A DNA stretch of 43,224 nt from an uncultured Eubacteriales bacterium (lineage in GTDB: Bacteria; Bacillota; Clostridia; Peptostreptococcales; Anaerovoracaceae): positions 1-43,224 of the forward strand of contig CACYQX010000011.1 of NCBI GenBank assembly GCA_902776725.1, written 5' to 3'. This document shows, piece by piece, positions 32,883-42,033 of this stretch; the first letter of the stretch is position 1, and the number at the start of each line of letters is the position of its first letter. The notes beneath the pieces were generated by a model that was not told where the DNA came from, did not search any database, and saw only the letters and a program-made list of their open reading frames with translations. Position numbers and translations under genes: made by a program.

Positions 32883-33983
32883 ATGAAGTATTTTTCCTAT
32901 TTAAAAAGCGTTGACAAGCTCATATGCCTCACAGTGCTTATTCTGGCTACTGTGAGCATTCTTATGATAGGCAGCACAAGCGTGAACAGCAACTTCTTTT
33001 CGAGGAGCGTTATTGTTCAGATGGCAGCATATGTCATCGGAATCACGGCCGCCCTCGTTTTGATGGCAGTAAATTATAAGATTTTTCAAGAATTTACCAT
33101 CCCACTATATATCTTGGGAATTGGTCTCCTCATGCTCGTCTATGTTCCGGGTCTCGGACTCGAGGTCTCCGGAGCGCGCGCATGGATAGATCTTAGAGTC
33201 GTAACCTTCCAGCCATCAGAGGTTGTAAAACTCATATTTATACTCATAATGGCCGACTATCTCAATAAGCACCACAAGGAGCTGAACACCTTCGGATCCC
33301 TGGTTAAGGCAGGACTTCTCGCCGCTCCCATAATAGTAATAGTCCTTAAAGAGGACTTCGGTAGCGCCATGGTATTCGCCTCAATTTGGCTCGTAATGGT
33401 TTTCTACGCGGGTATCGACCTCAAGGTATTTGCAAAATTCTTTGTTCTGGTCGCAGCCATGGTACCCGTCGGATACTTCTTTATGCACGACTATCAGAAG
33501 GACAGGCTCGAGGCCTTTCTCCATCCGAACAACCTCTCACTCCCCGGAAACTACCAGGTTTGGCAGTCAAAGGTCGCAATAGGCTCCGGCGGAATCTTTG
33601 GCAAAGGTCTTTTTAACGGAACTCTGAAGGATACTGATTTTATTCCTGTACAGACCAGCGATTTTATCTTTGCCGTAATCGGAGAAGAGCTCGGACTCGT
33701 TGGAGGCGTAGCAATCATAGCACTCTTTGGATTCCTGCTTGTAAGGATGATGAAGATTCTCCACAAATCGGTAGATTTTTACGGAGCACTTATAATTTCC
33801 GGAGTCATCGGAATGTTCACCTTCCAAATTTTTGAGAACATCGCCATGACAATGGGCCTGATGCCGGTAACGGGCATAACGCTCCCCTTCCTCAGCTACG
33901 GAGGATCGTCGGTAATCGCCAATGTACTGGCAGTTGCCTTGGTAATGAATATCTATTCAAGAGAAAAAAATCCGCTACTATAG
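32883..33983 (+). CDS. rodA: SEDS-family peptidoglycan polymerase RodA
   Basis: RodA polymerises glycan strands for sidewall growth with a class B PBP. The 366-residue protein has about ten membrane helices, the SEDS landmarks ARAWIDL, FQPSEVVKL, LKEDFGSAMVF, a QKDRLEAFLHP loop and the C-terminal signature VTGITLPFLSYGGSS, which is closer to RodA than FtsW. ATG at 32883 is used because MKYFSYLKSVDK begins the first domain and the predicted transcript start (about 32849) is after the in-frame ATG at 32841; the ribosome site is weak. It converges with minD. Confidence 0.92.
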   Translation: MKYFSYLKSVDKLICLTVLILATVSILMIGSTSVNSNFFSRSVIVQMAAYVIGITAALVLMAVNYKIFQEFTIPLYILGIGLLMLVYVPGLGLEVSGARAWIDLRVVTFQPSEVVKLIFILIMADYLNKHHKELNTFGSLVKAGLLAAPIIVIVLKEDFGSAMVFASIWLVMVFYAGIDLKVFAKFFVLVAAMVPVGYFFMHDYQKDRLEAFLHPNNLSLPGNYQVWQSKVAIGSGGIFGKGLFNGTLKDTDFIPVQTSDFIFAVIGEELGLVGGVAIIALFGFLLVRMMKILHKSVDFYGALIISGVIGMFTFQIFENIAMTMGLMPVTGITLPFLSYGGSSVIANVLAVALVMNIYSREKNPLL

Positions 33984-33995
33984 CGGATTCTTTTG
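33969..33995 (+). terminator. Terminator overlapping the rodA stop
   Basis: AATCCGCTA-CTA-TAGCGGATT followed by CTTTTG. The rodA TAG stop is inside the hairpin. It may also act on minD transcripts. Confidence 0.75.
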
Positions 33996-33997
33996 TT

Positions 33998-34720
33998 CTA
34001 TCTATTCTCTATTCTCTCTGCAATATTTCTGAAGTTCTCAGCTATATAGGTCCCGTCCTTTATTACAATCGGGACACCGAGGTTGGTTGATACCCTGATG
34101 TTTTGGTCGTTTTGGATTACCCCCATAAGTTCAGGTTTGAGCATTCCCGTAATATCCCTGAGCCTTGGAGCATATCCCTCTGCCATTAGTTCCGCATCGA
34201 CATTGTTTACAATCAGAACTCTGTCTGTAACTCCAAGCTTCAGAAGCTCTCTATCCAGATTGTCGGCATCCCTGATTGCGGAATAATCCGGAGTGCAGAC
34301 TATTATTGCCTGGTCTGCTCCCGCGGCAGCAAGCACGAGTCCGTCGTCAATTCCCGAAGGCGCATCGACTATAACATAATCGTATTCCGATTTTATCTTG
34401 TCACAAAGAACCTTCATATGAAGCGGCGTAAGATATCCGTCACTTCTGTCCGGAGAGGAAGCCATAAGATACAGTCCATGGAAATTCTTGTCCTTGATCA
34501 AGGCCTGCTTAATCTTGCAAAGGCCCGTAAGCACGTCGTGAACATCGTAAACCACGTTGTTCTCAAGACCAAAATAGAGGTCGAGATTACGAAGTCCCAT
34601 ATCGAGATCTATCATAACCACGCTTCTTCCCATCTTTGCGAGCGTTGCCCCCAGGTTCACCGAAAACATCGTCTTTCCCGTGCCACCTTTTCCGGAAGCT
34701 ACAACTATTACCTTTCCCAT
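33998..34720 (-). CDS. minD: MinD-like ATPase without C-terminal membrane-targeting helix
   Basis: MinD positions the division septum by binding membrane and activating MinC. The 240-residue protein has a deviant Walker A KGGTGKT (11-17), DLDMGLRNLDLYFGLENNVVYD (MinD-specific, shown in part), CKIKQALIKDK and DAPSGIDDG. ATG at 34720 has AGGAGG six bases upstream; an in-frame extension to 34828 runs into pbp2. It ends at IAERIENR, about 25-30 residues short of typical MinD, so the amphipathic membrane helix is missing. Neither minC nor minE is adjacent, although minC normally lies upstream in this operon. A divergent role is possible. Confidence 0.85.
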   Translation of the reverse strand: MGKVIVVASGKGGTGKTMFSVNLGATLAKMGRSVVMIDLDMGLRNLDLYFGLENNVVYDVHDVLTGLCKIKQALIKDKNFHGLYLMASSPDRSDGYLTPLHMKVLCDKIKSEYDYVIVDAPSGIDDGLVLAAAGADQAIIVCTPDYSAIRDADNLDRELLKLGVTDRVLIVNNVDAELMAEGYAPRLRDITGMLKPELMGVIQNDQNIRVSTNLGVPIVIKDGTYIAENFRNIAERIENR

Positions 34721-34742
34721 CAGGTTCCTCCTAAAAATAGTA

Positions 34743-37484
34743 TTACTGTATATTGTTTGTGCCGTCGTCATCGGTCTTAACATAGACGACGTCATCATTC
34801 TTATATTCCCCAAGACCAAAGTATGCATCTAGCATCGCTTTGACGGCAGATGCGGATTCAGCTCCGTATCCGCCTTCCGGCAGCTGTACCACGATTGCAA
34901 TCTCCGGATCGTAATACGGAGCCAGGGCGACTATGGAAGACATGGTCTCATAACCGCTCTTATATGCATCTATCATACTCTGCGTTATTCTATAGTCACT
35001 AAGCATGATCAAAGCCTCGTCCGCCGTATCGCTCTCCGTCGGGTATTTATTGGCATCGCTCTTCATGAGTTCTTTGATCTTGTTCTCAAATTCCTCAACG
35101 GTTATTGCAGTTTCGGCCTTTGCGTTTATGAGATGCAGGTGATTGATTATGTATTCCTTCTCATCCGCAGGCTGTTTGATACTCTGGTACTCGGCGGTTC
35201 CCGTCTTTGCAGCAACCTCAATAGGATAATCCTTAAACGATGCCGCCAGCGTTCCGTCGGTACATACCCTGCGCATTCCCTTGAGAACGCATTCTCTTTG
35301 GTACTCCGTTATTCCGGTATCATATGGCTCAGCCTTTACTTTTTTCCCTTCGCCTTCTACGCCGTATACGATGCTTACTTTATTTCTCTTTCCGTTGTTA
35401 CCTATAGTCGCAACATAGTTTGCCATTTGGATAGGCGTATAGACGTTATCACCCTGTCCGATACATGTGTTGAATACGTCGTATGTCGTCCACTCCGCCA
35501 TATTGAAATAGTCATACTTGACCATCAATGCGCAATCCTCAGCCATATCGTATATGACGTCCGTCTCCGCACGCAGACGTTCCACAAGGTCCCAGTATTC
35601 CGGATTCTCCTCTATCCAGCTTGCGATTTTATCTATATTGGCTTCGAGTTTTTCCGTATCCCTATATACCTCCTGCGGGAAGTATTTGTTTGCTCCTTCG
35701 TACAGAGCATTCCATGCTCCGTATTTATAGTTTTCCATCTTAGTCTCGGCCGAAACCGGACGCATTGAAACCTCACCGATTTCTATTCCCGTCTTCTCGT
35801 ATAGACCGAATTTTTTGGCTTCCTCGATAATATCGTCAATTTCTATCGTATAGCCAAGTGATGTCTTTGTTCCCCAATCATATCCTGTGGCAATACATGC
35901 AAAGTAAAAATTGCAGGAGTTACCCAGTCCCCATTCCAGGTTTTCTATGCCGTCTGTGGTCTTGCTTTCGTTCCAGGTCGAGCATCCGAACTCCAGCTCA
36001 CCGATTTCTATAAACCCTTCGTCCTTAATCTCTATATCCGGGTCGAGGCCGCATCTGAGCGCGGCAAATGCCGTAATAGGCTTAAAAATCGATCCCGGAG
36101 CAAAGGCCGAAAGCGTCGCATTGTTATAGAGCGGCGCCGGCGACAATGAATCTCTCGGGTTTTCACGCTGCACCGCAGCCCACTCTTCGTCGGAGATTCC
36201 ATCGGCAAAGGCATTTATGTCAAATCCCGGATAGCTTGCCATCGCAAGTACATTTCCGGTCTTAACATCCAGCATAACCGCCGATCCTATACGGCTGTTC
36301 TTATTCGTCGTAACTAGCTCTGCAAGCGCCTTTTCGGTAGCAATCTGGAGATCGATATCTATGGTCATATATGCATCCTTGCCCTTTGCTCCCGCCTGTT
36401 CGCTGAGCGTGGATACATATTCGCCATTGCTGTTTATCTGAACCTCGGTTATGCTTGGCGTTCCGTGGAGGGTTTCCTCGAGTGCTGCCTCGATTCCGGC
36501 CTTTCCAACCATATCGCTGACGGAATAACCGAGCTGATTCACATAATAATCGACTTCGTCGTCCGAAATATATCCGAGGTATCCTATCAAATGACATGCC
36601 GTAACACCATACGGATAATAGCGCATTGTCGACGACACTACATCGACTCCCGGAAGATTGCTCTCCTCCAAGAAAACTACCGACATATCGCTTATATCCG
36701 TAGCTATGGTGAGCGGTATATACTTCTGATAACTGTTGGTCGCAATCTTATTCCTTACGACAAATATCTTACGCGCTTCCCAATTGCTAAGAGTTTCGTC
36801 AATCAGATAATTCTCTCTCAGTATAGCAAAGCACTCGTCGGCACTCAAACCGACTTCCGGATCAATTCCGTATATTCCAAACTTCTCCCAGAAATACTCT
36901 TTGTTCTCAATATAGGTGTATTTCATATTGCGCACATTGATTGGCAAATACACATTATGCCTCTCGCGCAAAGTATTCATGGCTTCATATCTATCTGCCT
37001 CGGCATCCAATCCATAGTAGGCGCATGTCCTCGCAAATACCTCGGAAGCCGTTGTTCCCGTCGGATAATCGTTGTCTTGGAGCCATTTGTCAAGCTGCTG
37101 ATCATAGCTGTAATACATCTGCCCAACTTCGTTGAATTTGATTGGGAAATCATCTATGTATTCATCGCCGTTCTCAATGAGCTTATTAATAAGCGTAAGC
37201 GACGCACTGTTGATTTCATCGGTGGTCAAATTGCTGGCATTAAACTCAACGCTGAATACCTGCCTATTCCCCGCAATGAGCGTTCCGTTTCTGTCGTAGA
37301 TATTGCCTCGTGGCGACGATGAATAAAGCGTCTTGGCAGTCTGCGCGGAGGCTGCGGAATCCCATTTATTTTTCTGGACAACCGTGAGCACAAAAAGTCT
37401 CAGCGCCAAAAGAAGCATCAGCACTACTATAAAAGCAACTATATTCCTGTATCTTATATCTGCATGCTCCGGTTTTCTGTTCAT
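34743..37484 (-). CDS. Class B penicillin-binding protein 2 (elongation transpeptidase)
   Basis: This is the RodA partner that cross-links peptidoglycan. After a short cytoplasmic part and one membrane helix (about 14-37) come the PBP dimerisation region (RGNIYDRNG at 59-67) and the transpeptidase domain with SxxK at Ser465-Lys468 (APGSIFKP), SxN at Ser523-Asn525 (GNSCN) and KTG at 760-762. It is 913 residues, long for the class: about 85 extra residues lie between TGIEIGE and GQGDN (about 576-675), and about 75 between KTGTAEY and the final SIVALAPYYDPEIAIVV strand (about 774-850). Gene order mreD-pbp2-minD supports an MrdA/PbpA role. Ribosome site weak, seven bases after the mreD stop. Confidence 0.93.
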   Translation of the reverse strand: MNRKPEHADIRYRNIVAFIVVLMLLLALRLFVLTVVQKNKWDSAASAQTAKTLYSSSPRGNIYDRNGTLIAGNRQVFSVEFNASNLTTDEINSASLTLINKLIENGDEYIDDFPIKFNEVGQMYYSYDQQLDKWLQDNDYPTGTTASEVFARTCAYYGLDAEADRYEAMNTLRERHNVYLPINVRNMKYTYIENKEYFWEKFGIYGIDPEVGLSADECFAILRENYLIDETLSNWEARKIFVVRNKIATNSYQKYIPLTIATDISDMSVVFLEESNLPGVDVVSSTMRYYPYGVTACHLIGYLGYISDDEVDYYVNQLGYSVSDMVGKAGIEAALEETLHGTPSITEVQINSNGEYVSTLSEQAGAKGKDAYMTIDIDLQIATEKALAELVTTNKNSRIGSAVMLDVKTGNVLAMASYPGFDINAFADGISDEEWAAVQRENPRDSLSPAPLYNNATLSAFAPGSIFKPITAFAALRCGLDPDIEIKDEGFIEIGELEFGCSTWNESKTTDGIENLEWGLGNSCNFYFACIATGYDWGTKTSLGYTIEIDDIIEEAKKFGLYEKTGIEIGEVSMRPVSAETKMENYKYGAWNALYEGANKYFPQEVYRDTEKLEANIDKIASWIEENPEYWDLVERLRAETDVIYDMAEDCALMVKYDYFNMAEWTTYDVFNTCIGQGDNVYTPIQMANYVATIGNNGKRNKVSIVYGVEGEGKKVKAEPYDTGITEYQRECVLKGMRRVCTDGTLAASFKDYPIEVAAKTGTAEYQSIKQPADEKEYIINHLHLINAKAETAITVEEFENKIKELMKSDANKYPTESDTADEALIMLSDYRITQSMIDAYKSGYETMSSIVALAPYYDPEIAIVVQLPEGGYGAESASAVKAMLDAYFGLGEYKNDDVVYVKTDDDGTNNIQ

Positions 37485-37491
37485 ACCAAGT

Positions 37492-38007
37492 CTATAGTTT
37501 CATTTCCTTGAAATAGCTTTCTCTTCTCAACTTGCCCAGCTGTCGTCCCGCAAAGAAAAGTCCGATAAAGGTCACAACTACGTCCACAAATATTCCTGCC
37601 GGAATATTCTTTAGCATATAGAGGAAGCCGTAAGGTGTCCCCATTATTCTGTAAATCACCCAGTACACAATCTCATAGAGAATATGCGTCCCAAGCGCAA
37701 ATCCCAAGAGATAGATTGGGTTTTCCAAATCCAAATGCCTTCTCACGAGAAATGCCACAATCGCCACGAGAAGCATAGATATCGCTACAGCGCCGACAAA
37801 TTGATTTGAAAACAAATCTATAAAAAGCGATGTAATCGTCACAATCATCAGCGGTATAATCGCCAACCTCTCGTCCATTGAAGCAACACAGACAATCAAA
37901 ATGCAAAACCCCAGATTTGGAGCCATCGCTTCGGGAAGCATGCTCAAGAAAAGGGGTTGCATGACAATGGCTATTATGGTTAATATGATTGCCGTCTTCA
38001 GCTTCAT
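37492..38007 (-). CDS. mreD: Rod-shape-determining protein MreD
   Basis: MreD is a small membrane subunit of the elongasome. The 171-residue protein has about five hydrophobic helices, an early APNLGFCILIVCVAS segment and a C-terminal basic tail. The start overlaps the mreC stop by four bases, and pbp2 follows. Sequence conservation in this family is low, so the call depends partly on position between mreC and pbp2. Confidence 0.88.
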   Translation of the reverse strand: MKLKTAIILTIIAIVMQPLFLSMLPEAMAPNLGFCILIVCVASMDERLAIIPLMIVTITSLFIDLFSNQFVGAVAISMLLVAIVAFLVRRHLDLENPIYLLGFALGTHILYEIVYWVIYRIMGTPYGFLYMLKNIPAGIFVDVVVTFIGLFFAGRQLGKLRRESYFKEMKL

Positions 38008-38822
38008 AGTATTACGCTCACCTTGTCTATCGATCCAAAATCGACCTCGGGCTTAACCTCGAGCATTGTAAGCTGTTTGGCGCTGTCATACCAGCTCCTC
38101 GTTACCCTGCCCAAAACTATTCCTTCAGGATATACGCCTATTCCAGACGTGATAAGCCTATCTCCTTCGCTTATATCCACCGTGTCATCCAGCATATATC
38201 CGGTTATCTTGCCGTTTTCGGATCCCTCGATAATTCCCAACATATTTCCCGTAGCCTCCACATAGAAGCTTATGCGACTGGATTCATCGATAATAGGAAT
38301 TACCTTTGACCAATTTGTGTCTGTTGCGGTAATCTTTCCGACAAGACCCCTTCCGCAGATAACTATGTCACCGACTTCGATTCCGCTTTCTGTTCCTTTG
38401 TCGATTACAAATGAGTTTGTCCAGTTTGCAACGTCAAGCGAAATTACGTTTGCCGTTACTATATCCATTCCGCCCTGTACGAATTCATAATTGAGGACCG
38501 TAGACAATTCCTCTAGACGCTGAAGTTCCTTCGCAGAAAAAGTGAGCTGGCTTATTTCGTTCTTTAACGACTCGTTTTCAGCCTTCAACTCCTCATTTTC
38601 AGCCAGGAGTTTTCTGTAGGAAAAAAGGCCCGACACATTTTCCTTTATCTGCGTGCCGAGCGTGGTCATCGGTTTTTCAATCAGCATATACAAGCGATTC
38701 AGGGGGCCAAGTTTTACGGTTCCTCCGGATGCCTTTGTTACACCGAGAAGAACCGTGGCAACTAGAAGCAGAACCACCAGAATGCTTATTATTTTGTGTT
38801 CCTTAATCCATCTGGAAAACAT
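38004..38822 (-). CDS. mreC: Rod-shape-determining protein MreC
   Basis: MreC is the periplasmic-side scaffold of the elongasome. The 272-residue protein has one N-terminal membrane helix (about 12-30), a coiled coil (KLLAENEELKAENESLKNEI region, about 70-105) and a beta-rich C-terminal domain with DIVICGRGLVGKI and VYPEGIVLGRV motifs. It lies 10 bases after mreB and overlaps mreD by four bases. Confidence 0.94.
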   Translation of the reverse strand: MFSRWIKEHKIISILVVLLLVATVLLGVTKASGGTVKLGPLNRLYMLIEKPMTTLGTQIKENVSGLFSYRKLLAENEELKAENESLKNEISQLTFSAKELQRLEELSTVLNYEFVQGGMDIVTANVISLDVANWTNSFVIDKGTESGIEVGDIVICGRGLVGKITATDTNWSKVIPIIDESSRISFYVEATGNMLGIIEGSENGKITGYMLDDTVDISEGDRLITSGIGVYPEGIVLGRVTRSWYDSAKQLTMLEVKPEVDFGSIDKVSVIL

Positions 38823-38832
38823 ATTTATCGCC

Positions 38833-39876
38833 CTATCTTCTCTTTACCGTGGATGCGTGAACTTTTAATCTCTCAACGTCATTAAAGCTGAGGCCCGTAC
38901 CCATCGCAACAGCCTCGAATGCATTCTCTGCCACTCTGGCCTTGATTCCGGTTCTCTTTTCGATTAGCTTGTCGAGATTGTGAATGAGTCCGCCTCCGCC
39001 CGTAAGCACCATTCCGTTATTGGCTATATCGGCAGCGACTTCAGGTTCTGCTTCTTCTATCGTAGCTCTGATTCCGTCAATCACCATATCGATCGATTCC
39101 TGGAGTCCGAGCATTATATCTCTGTTCGTTATGTCAATCGCCTTTGGAAGCCCCGTCAAAAGATCGAGTCCGCTCGCGGAAACAGATTCTATGATTTCGT
39201 TTCCGTCCTCATCCAAGTCCATGCAAGCCGTACCGACTTCTATCTTTAGACGCTCTGCCGTCTTCTCACCGATATTGAGCGAATATCTCTTTCTTACGTA
39301 ATTTATGATGGCCTCGTTAAACTTATCTCCGGCATGTCTTATCGATGTGCTGTTTACGATTCCGCCAAGGTCTATTATTGCTATATCCGTCGTACCACCG
39401 CCGATATCCACAATCATGCAAGCAGTGGAACTGTCGACGTCAAGACCCGCTCCAAGCGCAGCAGCCATCGGCTCCGAAAGAATGTATACGTCCGATGCTC
39501 CCATCTGGCGAACAACTTCCTCTACAGCCTTCTGCTCTACGTTTGTTACACCGCTCGGAACTCCCACAACAACTCTGAAGTTTCTTATGCGGTTTGATGT
39601 TACAGCCTTATCGATGAAAGCCTTCAGCATATCGGCAGTTCTTTCAAAGTCAGAAATAACTCCGTCACGCAAAGGTCTTATCACGTTAATATTTGCCGGC
39701 GCCTTTCCTATCATCGCCTTGGCTTTTTTGCCAACCGCGACAACAACATCGCGCCTTTTGTCTATCGCTATAACAGAGGGTTCGTTAAGAACAATGCCTG
39801 CATCCTTAAGATAAATAAGGGTGTTGGCAGTCCCTAAATCTATTCCCATATCCTTTGCGCCCAAAAAGCTCATCAT
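38833..39876 (-). CDS. mreB: Rod-shape-determining protein MreB (actin homologue)
   Basis: MreB polymerises into membrane filaments that organise sidewall synthesis. The 347 residues show phosphate-1 GIDLGTANTLIY, the VGVPSGVTNVEQKAV segment, phosphate-2 VDIGGGTTDIA and adenosine motif LTGGGGLIHNLD. ATG at 39876 with GGAGG nine bases upstream is used; a second ATG follows at once. It lies between radC and mreC as in Bacillus. Confidence 0.96.
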   Translation of the reverse strand: MMSFLGAKDMGIDLGTANTLIYLKDAGIVLNEPSVIAIDKRRDVVVAVGKKAKAMIGKAPANINVIRPLRDGVISDFERTADMLKAFIDKAVTSNRIRNFRVVVGVPSGVTNVEQKAVEEVVRQMGASDVYILSEPMAAALGAGLDVDSSTACMIVDIGGGTTDIAIIDLGGIVNSTSIRHAGDKFNEAIINYVRKRYSLNIGEKTAERLKIEVGTACMDLDEDGNEIIESVSASGLDLLTGLPKAIDITNRDIMLGLQESIDMVIDGIRATIEEAEPEVAADIANNGMVLTGGGGLIHNLDKLIEKRTGIKARVAENAFEAVAMGTGLSFNDVERLKVHASTVKRR

Positions 39877-39891
39877 TTCTTACTTCCTCCA

Positions 39892-40578
39892 CTAATCCTC
39901 TTTTATGTATCCCTCACCCAGGAGACTTACGTACTTTCCGTCTCCGATTATCACATGATCCAAAACTTTGATGCCTATCAGTCTGCCCGCACTCTGTATC
40001 CTCTTTGTGAGCTCTATATCCGCATTGCTCGGCGTCGGATCTCCGCTCGGATGATTGTGCACCAATACGATGGTCGATGCATTCTTTTTAATGGCAGGCG
40101 AGAAGACCTCTCTTGGATGAACGGCCGTCGAAGTTAGGCCTCCTACCGAAACACCGTCGGCACCTATCACAATGCCTTTGGCGTTCAGCATCAAAATCCT
40201 AAAATGCTCTTTCTTCTCATAGCGCAATTCTTCCATGAAGAATCCCGCAACATCGCTCGCACAGTCAACCCTGTATTTATCGCTTATGGGTTTTAGATGT
40301 ATGCGCTTCGCAAGTTCCCCAAGCGCAGCCACCGCACAGGCCTTGGCCCTGCCTACGCCCTTTATTCCCATAAGCTCCTGCGGTGTAAGTGAAACAAGCC
40401 CCGCAAGACCTCCGTCGACCGACATCAGAATGCTTTCCGCAAGCCCCATAGCCGTTTGGCTCGAGGTTCCGGTCCTGAGTATCAAAGCCAACAGTTCTCC
40501 GTTTGACAATGTGCTTAATCCTTTGTGTAACGCCTTCTCAACAGGGCGCTCCTCTTCCGGCAAAAGTTTTATGCTCAT
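39892..40578 (-). CDS. radC: RadC-family JAB domain protein
   Basis: RadC (Pfam RadC, JAB/MPN metalloprotease-like fold) has an uncertain cellular role, and the old link to DNA repair has been questioned. The 228-residue protein has an N-terminal UPF0758 helical region with a helix-hairpin-helix (GIKGVGRAKA) and the zinc motif VLVHNHPSGDPTPSNAD. The position radC-mreBCD is conserved in Firmicutes. AAGGAGG stands before ATG. A 79-base spacer separates it from cmk. Confidence 0.94.
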   Translation of the reverse strand: MSIKLLPEEERPVEKALHKGLSTLSNGELLALILRTGTSSQTAMGLAESILMSVDGGLAGLVSLTPQELMGIKGVGRAKACAVAALGELAKRIHLKPISDKYRVDCASDVAGFFMEELRYEKKEHFRILMLNAKGIVIGADGVSVGGLTSTAVHPREVFSPAIKKNASTIVLVHNHPSGDPTPSNADIELTKRIQSAGRLIGIKVLDHVIIGDGKYVSLLGEGYIKED

Positions 40579-40657
40579 GTTTCCTCCTTGGACCCACTCG
40601 CATCAAGATTGCCGCAACTCAATATATTTGCTGAACTCCTTGTGATCTTGGCGACCT

Positions 40658-41365
40658 TTAGAGTTCTTCCCTCACACTGAATCCTTCTACGTATTCAAGT
40701 TCACCGCCGTCTATGATTGTCTTGGCATAGCTTACGACTTGATCTATATCCATCTCCGTCGTATCAATGACTATTGCGTCGTCTGCAACCACAAGCGGAT
40801 TTACCTCTCTATGCGTGTCGTTATAATCTCTTTGGTTTATGTCCTCCAGAACCTGTTCGTAATCGGGGTTTTGTCCCTTGCCCTTAAGTTCCAGATACCT
40901 TCTTCTCGCCCTCTCGTCGGCAGACGCGGTGATATATAGCTTATACTCCGCGTGCGGCATTACTATCGTGCAGATATCCCTGCCGTCCATAACAACGCTT
41001 CTGCTTCTTCCAATGGCCTTCTGAATTGAGTCCAGCTTGCTTCTCACTGAAGCAAAGGCGGAACAGTCTGAGGCCATCTTTGATACCTCTTCCGTTCTGA
41101 TAAGATCGCTCACATCTTCGCCGTCGAGATAGACCTTCCAATCTCTGAAGTCGACATCGGTGTTCTCCAACAGTTCGTCGAGCTCGGGGCCTTCTTCACA
41201 GGCGATTCCGCAGTTTATTATTTTGAGGCCCATCGCTCTATACATGGCTCCGGTATCAACATAGTCGATTCCGAATTCCTTTGCTATAAGCTTTGCAACC
41301 GTGCTCTTTCCTGCACCGCTCGGACCATCTATCGCAACTCTCAAAAGCTTAGTATCTTCTGTCAC
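40658..41365 (-). CDS. cmk: Cytidylate kinase
   Basis: Cmk phosphorylates CMP and dCMP. The 235-residue protein has the P-loop IDGPSGAGKST, VDTGAMYRA, the VVMDGRDICTIVMPHA segment, the LID RARRRYLEL and QRDYNDTHREVNPL. It lies 11 bases after nrdR, joining pyrimidine nucleotide supply with the ribonucleotide reductase regulator in one unit. Confidence 0.95.
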   Translation of the reverse strand: MTEDTKLLRVAIDGPSGAGKSTVAKLIAKEFGIDYVDTGAMYRAMGLKIINCGIACEEGPELDELLENTDVDFRDWKVYLDGEDVSDLIRTEEVSKMASDCSAFASVRSKLDSIQKAIGRSRSVVMDGRDICTIVMPHAEYKLYITASADERARRRYLELKGKGQNPDYEQVLEDINQRDYNDTHREVNPLVVADDAIVIDTTEMDIDQVVSYAKTIIDGGELEYVEGFSVREEL

Positions 41366-41376
41366 AGTCGTACCTC

Positions 41377-41853
41377 CTACTGCTTCTTTGTCTGTTTCTT
41401 TCTTCTTCCGACCAGTTCTTCGATTTCCTGGATGAATGTGTTTACATCGGTGAACTGACGGTATACGGAAGCAAATCTTACGTAGGCAACCTCGTCGAGT
41501 TCCTTGAGCTTATCCATAACCAGTTCTCCGATAAAGGAGCTGCTGATTTCTTTTTCCATCATATTGTTGAGACCGCGTTCGATTTCGTCGACAACTCTCT
41601 CGATCTCAGACATGGATACAGAACGCTTGTCGCAGGCCTTTACGATACTGTTCATCAGTTTGTTTCTGTCAAAGGCTTCTCTGCTTCCGTCCTTCTTTAT
41701 AACCATGATAATGGAGGCTTCCACCTTCTCATACGTGGTAAACCTTTTTCCACATTTTTCGCATTCTCTTCTGCGTCTGATCGCACGACCTTCTTCGCTC
41801 GGTCTCGAATCGATTACTTTGCTGTCTTCATAATCACAAAAGGGGCATCTCAT
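41377..41853 (-). CDS. nrdR: Transcriptional repressor NrdR
   Basis: NrdR represses ribonucleotide reductase genes using ATP/dATP sensing. The 158-residue protein starts [18 protein letters not shown] with a zinc ribbon (Cys3, Cys6, and CEKC later), then the ATP-cone ([14 protein letters not shown]...). ATG at 41853 has GGAGG six bases upstream; an in-frame start at 41892 is not supported by the family. It appears to begin the nrdR-cmk-radC-mreBCD-pbp2-minD series, though no convincing promoter was identified. Confidence 0.96.
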   Translation of the reverse strand: MRCPFCDYEDSKVIDSRPSEEGRAIRRRRECEKCGKRFTTYEKVEASIIMVIKKDGSREAFDRNKLMNSIVKACDKRSVSMSEIERVVDEIERGLNNMMEKEISSSFIGELVMDKLKELDEVAYVRFASVYRQFTDVNTFIQEIEELVGRRKKQTKKQ

Positions 41854-41970
41854 AATTAACCTCCATCCCTCAATAACCGTTAGAATTGCCACTAGACATG
41901 AACATAAAGTCCCACAATATTTTACAATAAATCTTCTGTCATTTCCACAAAAAAATACCTATATATAAGC

Positions 41971-41998
41971 AAAAAGGGCAGTTTTTTCCAAACTGCCC
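41971..41998 (-). terminator. Terminator after the trigger-factor-like lipoprotein gene
   Basis: On the minus strand GGGCAGTTT-GGAAA-AAACTGCCC is followed by TTTTTGC. It separates the lipoprotein gene from nrdR. Confidence 0.85.
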
Positions 41999-42033
41999 TC
42001 AATATATGCCATTTTCGAGGTCTTTTCAGAGGT

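Noticed and set aside
40579-40657. Spacer between cmk and radC searched for a small gene or riboswitch
   Set aside because: Only a loose 6-bp inverted repeat (CAAGAT/ATCTTG) and the radC ribosome site were found; no convincing structure or frame.
41912-41927. Possible NrdR box upstream of nrdR (CCACAATATTTTACAA)
   Set aside because: Only the left half resembles the NrdR-box consensus; the right half fails and no second box at the usual distance was seen.
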